This document shows, one piece after another, positions 31,862 through 41,698 of a stretch of 64,000 nt of DNA; the first letter of the stretch is position 1, and every line of letters begins with the position of its first letter. A program made the translations under genes and the position numbers. Under the pieces are notes generated by a model, which was given only the letters and a program-made list of their open reading frames with translations, was not told the origin of the DNA and searched no databases. This DNA is from Tannerellaceae bacterium (lineage in GTDB: Bacteria > Bacteroidota > Bacteroidia > Bacteroidales > Tannerellaceae), in assembly GCA_031270665.1 (NCBI GenBank), contig JAISXD010000079.1:1-64000 (forward strand), read 5' to 3'.

Positions 31862-34800
31862 TCAGAATGTCACATCTACACCGAAAGAGATTATCTTAGT
31901 TTGAGGATAATAATTGGATCGTCCGCTTGGAAATTCAGGATCCAGATTCTTAGCTTTCGTCAGTGTAAACATATTTTCCCCGGAAACATAGAACCTGATG
32001 TTATTTATATTGATCTTGTCCAAGATCGATTTCGGCAAAGAATAGCCTAATTGGGCGTTTTTCAATCTAAAATAACTGGTGTTCTGTATCCAATAATCCG
32101 AGGCTTCTTGATTATGAATCGTATTGTAAACCAAGCGAGGCCAAGTAGCATTTGTGTTTTGAGGAGTCCATCTATCCAGCATCTCTTTTGTTGTAAATCC
32201 ATCCCAAATAGGACCTTCTATCAAAGCACCTATTTGGTATCCGTTGCATTTCCCGATGCCATTGAAGAACAAATTCAAGTCGAATCCTTTATATCTTCCA
32301 CTTAAAGTCAGGGTGTAGGAATACCTTGGGATTGTAGAGCCTAAGACAACTTTATCATCGCTGTTTATAATATGATCATTATTCATATCTTTATAGATAA
32401 TGTCGCCAGGTGCGGTCATGGAATGTTGATAGGCATGATTGTCAACTTCTGACTGAGTTTTGAATAATCCTTCCGTCACGTAGCCATATAAAGAATTAAT
32501 AGACTCGCCTTCCTTATTAATATACCAGTCCCAGGTTGAATTTTCACCAAACTTCTTTATTTCATTTTTCACATCTGATATAGTGGCAATTACATTATAA
32601 TTAAAATCACCTATCTTGTCCTGATAATTAAAAGCTAATTCCCAACCGGTATTTTTGACTGCTCCAACATTTTGTACAGGTGCAGACAAACCTACAGTTG
32701 CAGGGATGTCTCTTCTTAGCAAGATGTCATCTGTGTTGCGAATAAAATAATCAGCAGTAACGGTTAGTTTGTTTTTCCATAATCCAAGATCAAAGCCGAC
32801 ATCAAAACTGGTAGTGGTTTCCCATGATATCAATTCGTTTGCCAGTGCGGTTTGTGCTGCTCCACTGACCAATTGACCGTTAAATGTGTAATTTTGACCC
32901 AACGTTATGGTATGGATATATTGATACAGGTCTATTTCCTGATTTCCCAATTTACCATAGGATGCTCTCAATTTTAAATTGCTGAACGTCTCATTTTCTT
33001 TCATAAATCCTTCTTCCGATATTCTCCAGGCACCTGAAAAAGAAGGGAAGAATCCAAAACGTCTGCCTTTGGCAAAACGGGATGAACCGTCGTAACGGAA
33101 ATTCGCTTCCAGCAAGTACCTGTCGTTATACGCATAATTTATTCTACCGAATACGGAACGCAATGTCCATTCATTGCTATAGCCGAAACTGTTTTTCCCT
33201 TCATCACTGCCTCTGTCTAATTCCTGAAGATCATTTGAATAGAAATCCCTTCTTTCACCGCCGGTTTGCTTCCATGAATTATATTCCTGTGAATAACCCA
33301 CTAATGCATGGATGAAATGTTGGCCGAATATTTTGTCGTAATCGGCTGTTGCCTGCCAGTTGACATAGTGGTTATGCTCATTTCTTTCTTGCAAGGAACT
33401 ATTCCAAGTCAGCGTCGTTTGCTTTGTGTCGTAATCTTTAAACTGATAATAGTTATAGTATCTTTTTCTTAAATCAAAATTTTCTTTGAGAGACATTCTT
33501 GCATTGATTGTAAAATCTTTAAACACTTTGTAGCGGATAAAAGGACTTGCAATTACCTGATAATTATTATATTTGTCGTAACCGGATTCATTTGCGGCAG
33601 ATAACGGGTTACGGTTGGTCGGTCCTAACGGATAGGTTCCGTCCGGATTACGTGCGGCAATAGTTGGAGGGACATCATGCAATAAATTCCAGTACACATC
33701 TCCTATTCGTGCAGGAATTTCCCTTTCCCTGACATTCACGCTTACATCTAAACCCGCATCTAATTTTTGGTGGAGTTTCAAGTCATTATTTACTCTTACT
33801 CCATATTGTTCAAAGTCGGTATTAATCATAATCCCTTCTTGGTGAAGGTAATTGATCGAGACAGCCGTTTTCAGCCTTTCCGTACCTCCATTGATGCTGA
33901 GATTATGCTTGTGCTGCAAGCCTGTCCTAAATAGCAGTTTCCACCAATCCGTATTCGGATATTTATAAGGGTCGGTGCCAGCCATGGTTGCGGCGATTGC
34001 TTCTTCGGAATACTTGGGTTCTCTGTTGGCATTAGCCAAAGATTCATTGACTAAGCGCATATAGTCATCTGCCGCCACCCATTCAGGAGCTCTCGCCAGC
34101 GATTGAAACCCTACATATCCGTTATATTTTATAGTCATGCCGTCGGTCGCAGCGCCTCTTTTTGTGGTAATCAAAAGTACGCCATTCGCAGCCCTGGCTC
34201 CATAAATAGCAGAAGATGCCGCATCTTTCAATATGGATATGTTTTCTATATCCTGCGGATTTACATTGTCGAGATTTGACACCATAACGCCATCAACAAG
34301 AATTAAAGGATTTGAATTGTTAAAGGTTCCAATCCCTCTGATTTTTATTTGAGCGGCATCTGCTCCTGGTTCTCCACCGGCATTAATAACAGTCATACCC
34401 GGCGACATACCTTGTAAAGATTGAGATACATTGGCAGAAGTCCTGTTAGCTAATTTTTCTCCTTTTATGGCATCTACTGCTCCTGTCAGATTTTCTTTCT
34501 TTTGTACTCCATAACCAATAATAACGACATCCTCCAGTTGATGGAGGTCTTCTTTCAAAACAACTGAAACTGTATTTCTGTCTCTGATACTTACTCGTTC
34601 AGCTATATAACCGATATAACGCACTTCCAAAGAGGTTGCAGATATCGGCGCATCAATCTGGAATTGTCCGTCAAAATCAGTGATTGTTCCTACTGTTGTT
34701 CCAGTGACAACAATATTAGCTCCTATTACGGGTTCTCCTTTCTGGTCGGTTACTTTTCCTGTAACCCTTCTGGTTTCCTGGGCAGAGGCTTTGCTCTCAT

Positions 34801-35098
34801 TTACTGTAAGGATAATGTCTTTATCGATAACCCGATAACGGACATTTGAACCATCAAATAGTTGGTCTAAAACAGAAAAGACATCTTTATTTTTTGCTTC
34901 TACAGATGTTTCCCTTTTCATATTAATCAACTTGTTATTGTAGAAAAAGTGAAAATCCGTCTGTTCTTCTATCGCATCTAATATCTGCGCTACAGGCGCC
35001 GATGACATATCCATCGTCAGTAAAGTTGTTTGGGCATAAGATATAGAAGCATAGATAAGACCAACAGACAAAACTAATAACAAGTTTGTCAATTTCAT
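31862..35098 (-). CDS. SusC/RagA TonB-dependent receptor with N-terminal STN domain
   Basis: STN-like MDMSSAPVAQILDAIEEQTDFHFFYN, carboxypeptidase-like RRVTGKVTDQKGEPVIGANI, plug DVVIIGYGVQKKENLTGAV, FGVDVTF C-terminus. Start at signal peptide MKLTNLLL; upstream in-frame ATG at 35176. Confidence 0.95.
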   Translation of the reverse strand: MKLTNLLLVLSVGLIYASISYAQTTLLTMDMSSAPVAQILDAIEEQTDFHFFYNNKLINMKRETSVEAKNKDVFSVLDQLFDGSNVRYRVIDKDIILTVNESKASAQETRRVTGKVTDQKGEPVIGANIVVTGTTVGTITDFDGQFQIDAPISATSLEVRYIGYIAERVSIRDRNTVSVVLKEDLHQLEDVVIIGYGVQKKENLTGAVDAIKGEKLANRTSANVSQSLQGMSPGMTVINAGGEPGADAAQIKIRGIGTFNNSNPLILVDGVMVSNLDNVNPQDIENISILKDAASSAIYGARAANGVLLITTKRGAATDGMTIKYNGYVGFQSLARAPEWVAADDYMRLVNESLANANREPKYSEEAIAATMAGTDPYKYPNTDWWKLLFRTGLQHKHNLSINGGTERLKTAVSINYLHQEGIMINTDFEQYGVRVNNDLKLHQKLDAGLDVSVNVREREIPARIGDVYWNLLHDVPPTIAARNPDGTYPLGPTNRNPLSAANESGYDKYNNYQVIASPFIRYKVFKDFTINARMSLKENFDLRKRYYNYYQFKDYDTKQTTLTWNSSLQERNEHNHYVNWQATADYDKIFGQHFIHALVGYSQEYNSWKQTGGERRDFYSNDLQELDRGSDEGKNSFGYSNEWTLRSVFGRINYAYNDRYLLEANFRYDGSSRFAKGRRFGFFPSFSGAWRISEEGFMKENETFSNLKLRASYGKLGNQEIDLYQYIHTITLGQNYTFNGQLVSGAAQTALANELISWETTTSFDVGFDLGLWKNKLTVTADYFIRNTDDILLRRDIPATVGLSAPVQNVGAVKNTGWELAFNYQDKIGDFNYNVIATISDVKNEIKKFGENSTWDWYINKEGESINSLYGYVTEGLFKTQSEVDNHAYQHSMTAPGDIIYKDMNNDHIINSDDKVVLGSTIPRYSYTLTLSGRYKGFDLNLFFNGIGKCNGYQIGALIEGPIWDGFTTKEMLDRWTPQNTNATWPRLVYNTIHNQEASDYWIQNTSYFRLKNAQLGYSLPKSILDKININNIRFYVSGENMFTLTKAKNLDPEFPSGRSNYYPQTKIISFGVDVTF

Positions 35099-35364
35099 AA
35101 CTCTGTATAATTTAAGGATAAACTGTGAAAATTCATTATTATCCTGAATCCATTGGAGATAATAATTCTTTATCATATTTTTGTGATGATTTAAGATTTA
35201 AAAAACTTATTCTTTAACTCGTTTCCGACCTGTTATCGATGTTTCATGCGGGAAAGTACTGCTAATGCTTTCTCGCATGTTTTGTGTAACAGGGTTTTCT
35301 CATAATTTTCATATTATACCATAGGCATTCTTATTTTAAATTAAACATACATTCTTATTTCTCA

Positions 35365-36396
35365 TTATAGTAAGGTTATTACGGTATGCTTTATCCCATT
35401 ACTGTCGTCTTCTGTGGTCTGGTTTGTCTTGAAATCTATATTGGATGATATCTTCAGGTAATCCAGTATTTGCGACAATTGCCGGTTTTGGAAGGTGCCG
35501 GTAAAGCGATAACTATTGATGACAGGATTTACGACTTCAAACTTCACATTGTAAAAATGTGAAAGTCTTTTTAGAACGTCGGGGATAGGGGTATCTTTAA
35601 ATATTAATTTACTTTCAATCCAGGCTGTTTCATACAAGGGATTTACCTTGTTAATTTGCATTCTCCCCGTGGAAAGGTCATATACGGCTTTATCAGATGG
35701 TTGCATCTGTATATGCTGGGTTCTCCCGTTATTGTTGATGCTCAAATTTATGGAGCCGGAGAGAAGGGTGGTTTGTATGATGCTGTCTTCTTCGTAGGCC
35801 TGGATATTGAATTTCGTTCCGAGGACATGGACGTTTAATTTGTTGTTTAATACGTTAACCATGAATGGTTGTTTTTCATTGTGCGTTACGTTGAAAAATC
35901 CTTCTCCTGTCAGCGATACGCGTCGTTCGTTCTTGTCGTATGGTATGGGGTAGCTAAGCGTGCTTCCGGAATTCAAATAGACTTCCGTTCCATCGGGCAA
36001 AGTAAAATTGATACGCATTCCTGAATTAGACTTTACGGTAATCAGTTGGGGGGCAGCATCTATGGCATTTTCTTTTTGATAAGATAAGATGGTTGACAAA
36101 ATTATTACACCAGCTATACAGGCAGCGGAAGTTATAGCCCTTCCAATCCAGATGTTTTGTTTTTTCTTCCGGATAGTTCGCCGTACGTTTGTCAAAGCCG
36201 GTAAAGGATTACGTGCCATGATCCGCTCGTATGTATGCCGGGCATGGTATATGCGAGCGATCTGCAACAGTTCCTTTTCATGCTCTTCGTCTTCTTTCAG
36301 CCAGTCTTCAACAATTGATTTTTCGTCTTCTGATGCCAAACCTTTTATATAGGCCAACAAGATGGTTCCTTCCGGTGAATCTTTCGTCATTTGCAT
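35365..36396 (-). CDS. FecR-family anti-sigma factor
   Basis: TVKSNSGMRINFTLPDGTEVYLNSGSTLSYP; central TM; DUF4974-like C-terminus. Confidence 0.93.
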   Translation of the reverse strand: MQMTKDSPEGTILLAYIKGLASEDEKSIVEDWLKEDEEHEKELLQIARIYHARHTYERIMARNPLPALTNVRRTIRKKKQNIWIGRAITSAACIAGVIILSTILSYQKENAIDAAPQLITVKSNSGMRINFTLPDGTEVYLNSGSTLSYPIPYDKNERRVSLTGEGFFNVTHNEKQPFMVNVLNNKLNVHVLGTKFNIQAYEEDSIIQTTLLSGSINLSINNNGRTQHIQMQPSDKAVYDLSTGRMQINKVNPLYETAWIESKLIFKDTPIPDVLKRLSHFYNVKFEVVNPVINSYRFTGTFQNRQLSQILDYLKISSNIDFKTNQTTEDDSNGIKHTVITLL

Positions 36397-36529
36397 TTAT
36401 TTCTCTTACTTTATATGTACGACAAATCCGACAGGCTTTTACCCCAAATGGAGACAGCGCTTTTTCTAAAATAAAAAAAATATCAGCTTAAAATTATATC
36501 TTTGCAATACACGTCAATGTGAATATGCA

Positions 36530-37063
36530 ATGGATGAATTTGATCTCTTGATGAAGCTATATCATGGTGATGCCGATGCTTACAAGCAGTTGTTTGTCCG
36601 GTATTATTCTCCTTTGGTGGAATACGCATCCCAGTTTCTCCCGGATGAAGATGCGGAGGAACTTGTCCAGGAGTTGATGCTTTATATATGGGAGAGCAGG
36701 GAAGAACTTATAATCGAAACCTCTTTGAAATCGTATTTGTTTACAGCCGTCAGGTTCCGTTGCCTGAATGCCATCAAAAAGCGGCTCTATCACGAACGGA
36801 TACATAACCTTATTTATGAAAAGATTAAAGACCGGTTCGACGATCCTGATTATTATCTGGCGAATGAACTGGCAGAATATATCCGGAAAGCTATAGGCGA
36901 ATTACCTGAAACCTATCGCGAAACGTTTGTTTTGAGCCGGTTTGGCGAACGTACCAATGTGGAGATAGCAGAAAAACTTGCCGTCTCTGTCAAGACGGTG
37001 GAATACCGTATCAAACAGTCCCTGAAGATACTTCGCATCAAGTTGGAAGATTATTTGCACTGA
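36530..37063 (+). CDS. ECF RNA polymerase sigma-70 factor
   Basis: DADAYKQLFVRYYSPLVEYASQFL, LPETYRETFVLSRFGERTNVEIAEKLAVSVKTVEYRI; possible -7 box TATCTTTG at 36497-36504. Confidence 0.94.
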   Translation: MDEFDLLMKLYHGDADAYKQLFVRYYSPLVEYASQFLPDEDAEELVQELMLYIWESREELIIETSLKSYLFTAVRFRCLNAIKKRLYHERIHNLIYEKIKDRFDDPDYYLANELAEYIRKAIGELPETYRETFVLSRFGERTNVEIAEKLAVSVKTVEYRIKQSLKILRIKLEDYLH

Positions 37064-37077
37064 TACCCTGAACACTA

Positions 37078-37132
37078 AGAGCAATAAGCATGCGGGCAAA
37101 ATTACATAAAACACCCGGTATTTCATTTCATT
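37078..37132. repeat. 55-bp repeat copy 2
   Basis: 51/55 identity by eye to 24619-24673, immediately 3' of the ECF sigma gene. Confidence 0.85.
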
Positions 37133-37180
37133 GCACAGGATTCATTTTCATCGGAATCGCAAAATCGGCACCGGCGGCGT

Positions 37181-37197
37181 TTCCGACATTGTCGGAA
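37181..37197. terminator. Hairpin downstream of the 37213-40188 CDS
   Basis: TTCCGACA-T-TGTCGGAA. Confidence 0.4.
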
Positions 37198-37212
37198 CGG
37201 TAACGCTGACGT

Positions 37213-40188
37213 TCAAGGCTTTTCCGGTTTCATGATTACGCCCAAACTCTTTTTCCCATCCATTTTGATGACGATCGGCGTATCAAAGCGAACATGGCGA
37301 AGGTAGTCTGTTTCCTGTACAGCCGGCCGGGCATTGAGAAATTCCCGGTCGTACCAGCCATCTTCCTTAAATGGGTTTATCGTAAAATAACCCACGCCAA
37401 AAGAAGTAAGATTCTGGAAGAAGTGAGTTCCCTGGCTGGGGTCAATCCGGTAATTCTCCAAGCCGGATTCTACAATCACCCGTGCATTGCTGATATGCGG
37501 CCACTTAACAGGGATACCCAACCAATGGTCGCTGCTTCCCCAACGACCCGGACCAACAAGTACATAACCTGCATTCCGGCCGGTGAACTCTTTGTTTATC
37601 TTCTCTATCTCGTAGGCGATTAATTGGTTGTTAGCCGAATTAAAAGACTCGTCCTTTACATATATTATATCATATACATTCGACACAATCCCATGTCCAA
37701 GCACACTGACAGACGAAATGATTGTATCTTCCGGTCTGGTTTCCGTCAAGTCTTCTTCCATCAACTCTTTATTGTCCACTATCGGACGGATCTGGAGCAA
37801 ATAGAACGTAGCCTTTTCCGAATGATTGGAGTCTATATTTACAGCAAATTCAATCTCTACAGGGCGCCCCATTTCTGTCTGCCCGATATATAACACCTTA
37901 TCTAACGTCTCCGCCAGCGGGAATACGTCATGCTGTAAGAGATTGGCAAACGAAATGATTTTTCTTCCTCCCGGATAATATCCGTCGCGAATAATCTGGT
38001 CGTAAGGGTCGTAGGTAGAAACGAGATATTTCAGCGAGCCATCGGCGTCGGCTTCCTTCACGCTCAATCTTAACAAATTAAACGAGTCGTCTATCGAAAA
38101 CTGATTAGCCATATTCTTCAGGTCGAGGGCATAAAACCGGGTTTGCGTTTCCTTGAGGGCAAATTCCATCGTACTCATCTGAAGGATATTATGTGGGTGA
38201 CGGGGCGAAAAGCGCAACGTTACGCCTCCATCTACAATATATTTTCCTAATCCCAAAGCCAGATTTACAATCCCGTCTTCCGCCTTTTCGTTTCCAATCG
38301 GATAGAAGTTTAATGAACGGGCCACGCCCGACATCGTAGGATAGAAATGGGAATTATACTGCGAACCTACTACTTCCTGCAATACAATCGACATCTTTTC
38401 CTGGTCTATCAGATTGGAAGTAGCTGTCATATAAGCCTTACTGTCTTTATAAAAAACCGATGCATAGACAGCCTTGATAGCGTCGCTCACGGTATGGAGC
38501 ATTTCGTATTTGTCGGGATTTTTCGGAACCATATACGTTGAATATATCCCGGCAAAGGGCTGGTAATGCGAATCCTCCAGCAAACTGGACGAACGCACGG
38601 CTATCGGTCCTTTCACCACGTCGAAGAATGCCATCAGGTCTTCTATTAACATGGAAGGCAGGCTGGCGCGAAGAAAATATCTCAATATCGTATCATCATC
38701 CGGTTCGCTCAGCGCCAAAGGATAAAGTTCATTCGATTCCATAAATTCGTCGAAGATATCGGAACAGATCACCACTGTTTTAGGAATCGTAACGGCAAAG
38801 TTTTCCCGATACAGTTCCGTCGAACGTTTTACCATAGCGCCTATAAAAGCCAGGCCTCTGCCCTTCCCCCCTAAAGAGCCATTTCCTATGCGGGCGAAAT
38901 TACTATACTCATCAAACCGCTCCTTTTGATAAATAGCAACGATGCCGCTATTCTTCATCCGGCGATACTGAACGATTAAATCAAAAATCAATTGCCGGGC
39001 CTCGTCCATATCTTTATAGTCAATAACATCTACATGTTTCAACACTTCGGCAGGAGGAAACATCGCGCGCGAATAAAAGAAACGGGAAAAATGATTGCGG
39101 GACAGATGATAAACCAGCGAATCATCCGGTATTTCAAATATTTTCTTCTGCAAATCCTTCAAGTCTTTGATGCGCACAATCTCTTCCCGGGTCTTCGGAT
39201 TCAGAATAATAAAATCTCCGAAACCAAAATGGCGCATGATTTTCTTCCGTAAATCCTGCGGATAACTTTTTGAGTTCTTATCAATAAACGAAGTTCCCAA
39301 TTCGTCTGCGTATACCTTATTGGAGGCGTCGGACGATTCCATAACAAAAGGTATCACCAAGCCCGATTTACGCACATACCTGCCAAATTTATATCCCGCA
39401 TACGGGTCTTTCCGGCCTTCACGCATAAAACTCATATCCGAAATAATACCCAACATATGGTCTTTATACCGGTCGAAGATACGGACGGCTTCTTCATAGG
39501 TACGGGCTAATTTTATTTTGGGGCGCCCCCGCATACGCAACGTGCGCTGGTGGTCGTTCAAAGCCTCCTTTGAAAATTCCTGGCTTTGTTCCAGAACAAA
39601 CTTATATAAATAAGGCAAAGCCGAAGAATAAAAACGTACGGAGTCTTCCACCAGCAAAATAATCTGTACGCCCACGCTTTCCGTATCGTCGGGTGCATTC
39701 ATTTTGTCTTCAATCAGTTTGATAATGGCCAATAGTAATTCAGAATTGCCAAGCCAGCTGAATACATAATCGATAACGCTTAAATCCTCATACGCTACCC
39801 TTTTGGATACTTCTTTGGAAAAAGGGGTTAATACTACGATCGGTATAGCGGGATAATGTTTTTTAATCTCTTTAGCGGCGGCGAATATATCACGGTTGTC
39901 CATATTCGGCATGCAAATAATCAATTCGAAATTACGCCTTTGCAACTCGTCAAGCGCCTCTTCTTCCGTTGTAACTTGCGTGAAACGGGGAGGATAACGA
40001 AGGCTCAACGCGGTGTATTCATTAAATATCTGTTCGTCTACACGTCCATCGTCTTCCAACATAAATGCATCATACTTTGTTGCAATAAGCAATACATTAT
40101 ATATACGCTTATTCATCAGGTTGGCAAAAGATGTATCTTTAAATACCAAATTCTTAAAATCGGGAACGCCACTCATAAAATTTAACAA
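37213..40188 (-). CDS. PEP/pyruvate-binding-domain protein with receiver-like N-terminal domains (often named phosphoenolpyruvate synthase)
   Basis: Receiver-like IILLVEDSVRFYSSALP...GIISDMSF; PPDK_N-like GSLGGKGRGLAFI, FFDVVKGPIAVRSSSLLEDSHYQPFAGIYSTY, FYLLQIRPI. Confidence 0.85.
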   Translation of the reverse strand: MLNFMSGVPDFKNLVFKDTSFANLMNKRIYNVLLIATKYDAFMLEDDGRVDEQIFNEYTALSLRYPPRFTQVTTEEEALDELQRRNFELIICMPNMDNRDIFAAAKEIKKHYPAIPIVVLTPFSKEVSKRVAYEDLSVIDYVFSWLGNSELLLAIIKLIEDKMNAPDDTESVGVQIILLVEDSVRFYSSALPYLYKFVLEQSQEFSKEALNDHQRTLRMRGRPKIKLARTYEEAVRIFDRYKDHMLGIISDMSFMREGRKDPYAGYKFGRYVRKSGLVIPFVMESSDASNKVYADELGTSFIDKNSKSYPQDLRKKIMRHFGFGDFIILNPKTREEIVRIKDLKDLQKKIFEIPDDSLVYHLSRNHFSRFFYSRAMFPPAEVLKHVDVIDYKDMDEARQLIFDLIVQYRRMKNSGIVAIYQKERFDEYSNFARIGNGSLGGKGRGLAFIGAMVKRSTELYRENFAVTIPKTVVICSDIFDEFMESNELYPLALSEPDDDTILRYFLRASLPSMLIEDLMAFFDVVKGPIAVRSSSLLEDSHYQPFAGIYSTYMVPKNPDKYEMLHTVSDAIKAVYASVFYKDSKAYMTATSNLIDQEKMSIVLQEVVGSQYNSHFYPTMSGVARSLNFYPIGNEKAEDGIVNLALGLGKYIVDGGVTLRFSPRHPHNILQMSTMEFALKETQTRFYALDLKNMANQFSIDDSFNLLRLSVKEADADGSLKYLVSTYDPYDQIIRDGYYPGGRKIISFANLLQHDVFPLAETLDKVLYIGQTEMGRPVEIEFAVNIDSNHSEKATFYLLQIRPIVDNKELMEEDLTETRPEDTIISSVSVLGHGIVSNVYDIIYVKDESFNSANNQLIAYEIEKINKEFTGRNAGYVLVGPGRWGSSDHWLGIPVKWPHISNARVIVESGLENYRIDPSQGTHFFQNLTSFGVGYFTINPFKEDGWYDREFLNARPAVQETDYLRHVRFDTPIVIKMDGKKSLGVIMKPEKP

Positions 40189-40218
40189 TTAAAAGTGACC
40201 AAAAGTAAGCAAAAAACT

Positions 40219-40247
40219 TTGCCGTTCCATAAAAATACATACTTTTG
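40219..40247 (+). promoter_or_regulatory. Bacteroidetes-type promoter (TTG-N18-TACTTTTG)
   Basis: Consensus elements and spacing, 36 bp before the gdhA ATG. Confidence 0.65.
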
Positions 40248-40283
40248 TGAGCATATTGTTACTTAAAATTTGAATTAAACGCT

Positions 40284-41618
40284 ATGAAGACAGATTTAAT
40301 TTTATCCTCATTAGAAGCTAAGCATCCTGGAGAAAAGGAATATTTACAAGCTGTAAAAGAGGTTCTCTTATCCATCGAAGATGTTTATAATGAACATCCG
40401 GAATTTGAAAAAGCAAAAATTATAGAACGTTTGGTCGAACCCGAACGTATCATCACCTTCCGCGTACCCTGGGTAGACGACAAAGGGGAGGTTCAGGTAA
40501 ATTTGGGTTATCGCGTACAGTTTAACAGCGCTATCGGGCCGTATAAAGGAGGTATCCGTTTCCACCCCTCCGTAAATTTATCTATCCTGAAATTTTTAGG
40601 CTTCGAACAAACATTTAAAAATGCCCTGACCACCCTTCCGATGGGAGGAGGAAAAGGAGGTTCCGATTTTGCTCCCCGCGGGAAGAGCGACGCTGAAATC
40701 ATGCGCTTTTGCCAGGCGTTCATTATGGAATTGTGGCGCAATATCGGCCCCGACACAGACGTTCCGGCGGGCGATATCGGCGTAGGAGGGCGCGAAGTGG
40801 GCTATATGTATGGCATGTACAAAAAACTGGCCCGCGAAAATACCGGCACATTTACAGGGAAGGGGATGGAATATGGCGGTTCTATCTTACGCCCGGAAGC
40901 AACCGGGTTCGGTTCACTTTATTTTGTACGCCAAATGTTGGAAACACAGGGTATGGACATTAAAGGCAAAACAGTAGCCCTTTCCGGCTTTGGAAACGTT
41001 GCCTGGGGCGCTGCCGTAAAAGCGACGGAATTGGGAGCTAAAGTAATCACCCTATCCGGCCCGGATGGTTACGTGTATGATTCCCAAGGAATAGCGGGAA
41101 AGAAAATCGAGTATATGCTTGAACTTCGTAATTCGGGCAACGATATTGTAGAACCTTATGTAAAAGAATTTCCAAATGCTGAATTTTACCCGAACAAACG
41201 TCCCTGGGAACTGAAAGCAGACATCGTAATTCCATGCGCTATCCAAAACGAATTAGACGAAAACGACGCCCGGCAAATCATTGCCAATAAATCGATCTGC
41301 GTAGCTGAAACCTCCAACATGGGCTGTACCGCTGAGGCCGTTGATTTATTCATCGAACATAAAATACTCTTCGCGCCCGGAAAAGCTGTTAATGCAGGCG
41401 GCGTTGCCACCTCCGGTCTGGAAATGACACAAAACGCCATGCACATTTCATGGACGGCAGAAGAAGTAGACGCCAAATTACACCAAATCATGAACGCCAT
41501 CCACAACCAATGCGTAACCCATGGCAAAGAAGGCAATTATATCAACTACGTAAAAGGCGCCAACATTGCAGGATTTATGAAAGTAGCCAAAGCGATGATG
41601 GCACAAGGTATTATCTAA
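40284..41618 (+). CDS. gdhA: Glutamate dehydrogenase
   Basis: VPWVDDKGEVQVNLGYRVQFNSAIGPYKGGIRFHPSVN, PMGGGKGGSDF, GFGNVAWGA. Confidence 0.96.
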   Translation: MKTDLILSSLEAKHPGEKEYLQAVKEVLLSIEDVYNEHPEFEKAKIIERLVEPERIITFRVPWVDDKGEVQVNLGYRVQFNSAIGPYKGGIRFHPSVNLSILKFLGFEQTFKNALTTLPMGGGKGGSDFAPRGKSDAEIMRFCQAFIMELWRNIGPDTDVPAGDIGVGGREVGYMYGMYKKLARENTGTFTGKGMEYGGSILRPEATGFGSLYFVRQMLETQGMDIKGKTVALSGFGNVAWGAAVKATELGAKVITLSGPDGYVYDSQGIAGKKIEYMLELRNSGNDIVEPYVKEFPNAEFYPNKRPWELKADIVIPCAIQNELDENDARQIIANKSICVAETSNMGCTAEAVDLFIEHKILFAPGKAVNAGGVATSGLEMTQNAMHISWTAEEVDAKLHQIMNAIHNQCVTHGKEGNYINYVKGANIAGFMKVAKAMMAQGII

Positions 41619-41638
41619 TTAAATATGGACAGGTTTAG

Positions 41639-41678
41639 TTGTTTCAGGTTAAGGGGTTATACCTTTAACCTGAAACAA
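41639..41678. terminator. Bidirectional terminator-like hairpin between convergent gdhA and lepA
   Basis: TTGTTTCAGGTTAA(41639-41652)/TTAACCTGAAACAA(41665-41678), perfect 14-bp stem. Confidence 0.8.
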
Positions 41679-41698
41679 GATCCCCCAATCATTTTTAC

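Noticed and set aside
36902-37126. 74-aa - strand ORF across the 55-bp repeat and ECF 3' end
   Set aside because: Probably a shadow ORF of the sigma gene; any effect of the repeat would more likely be an antisense RNA.
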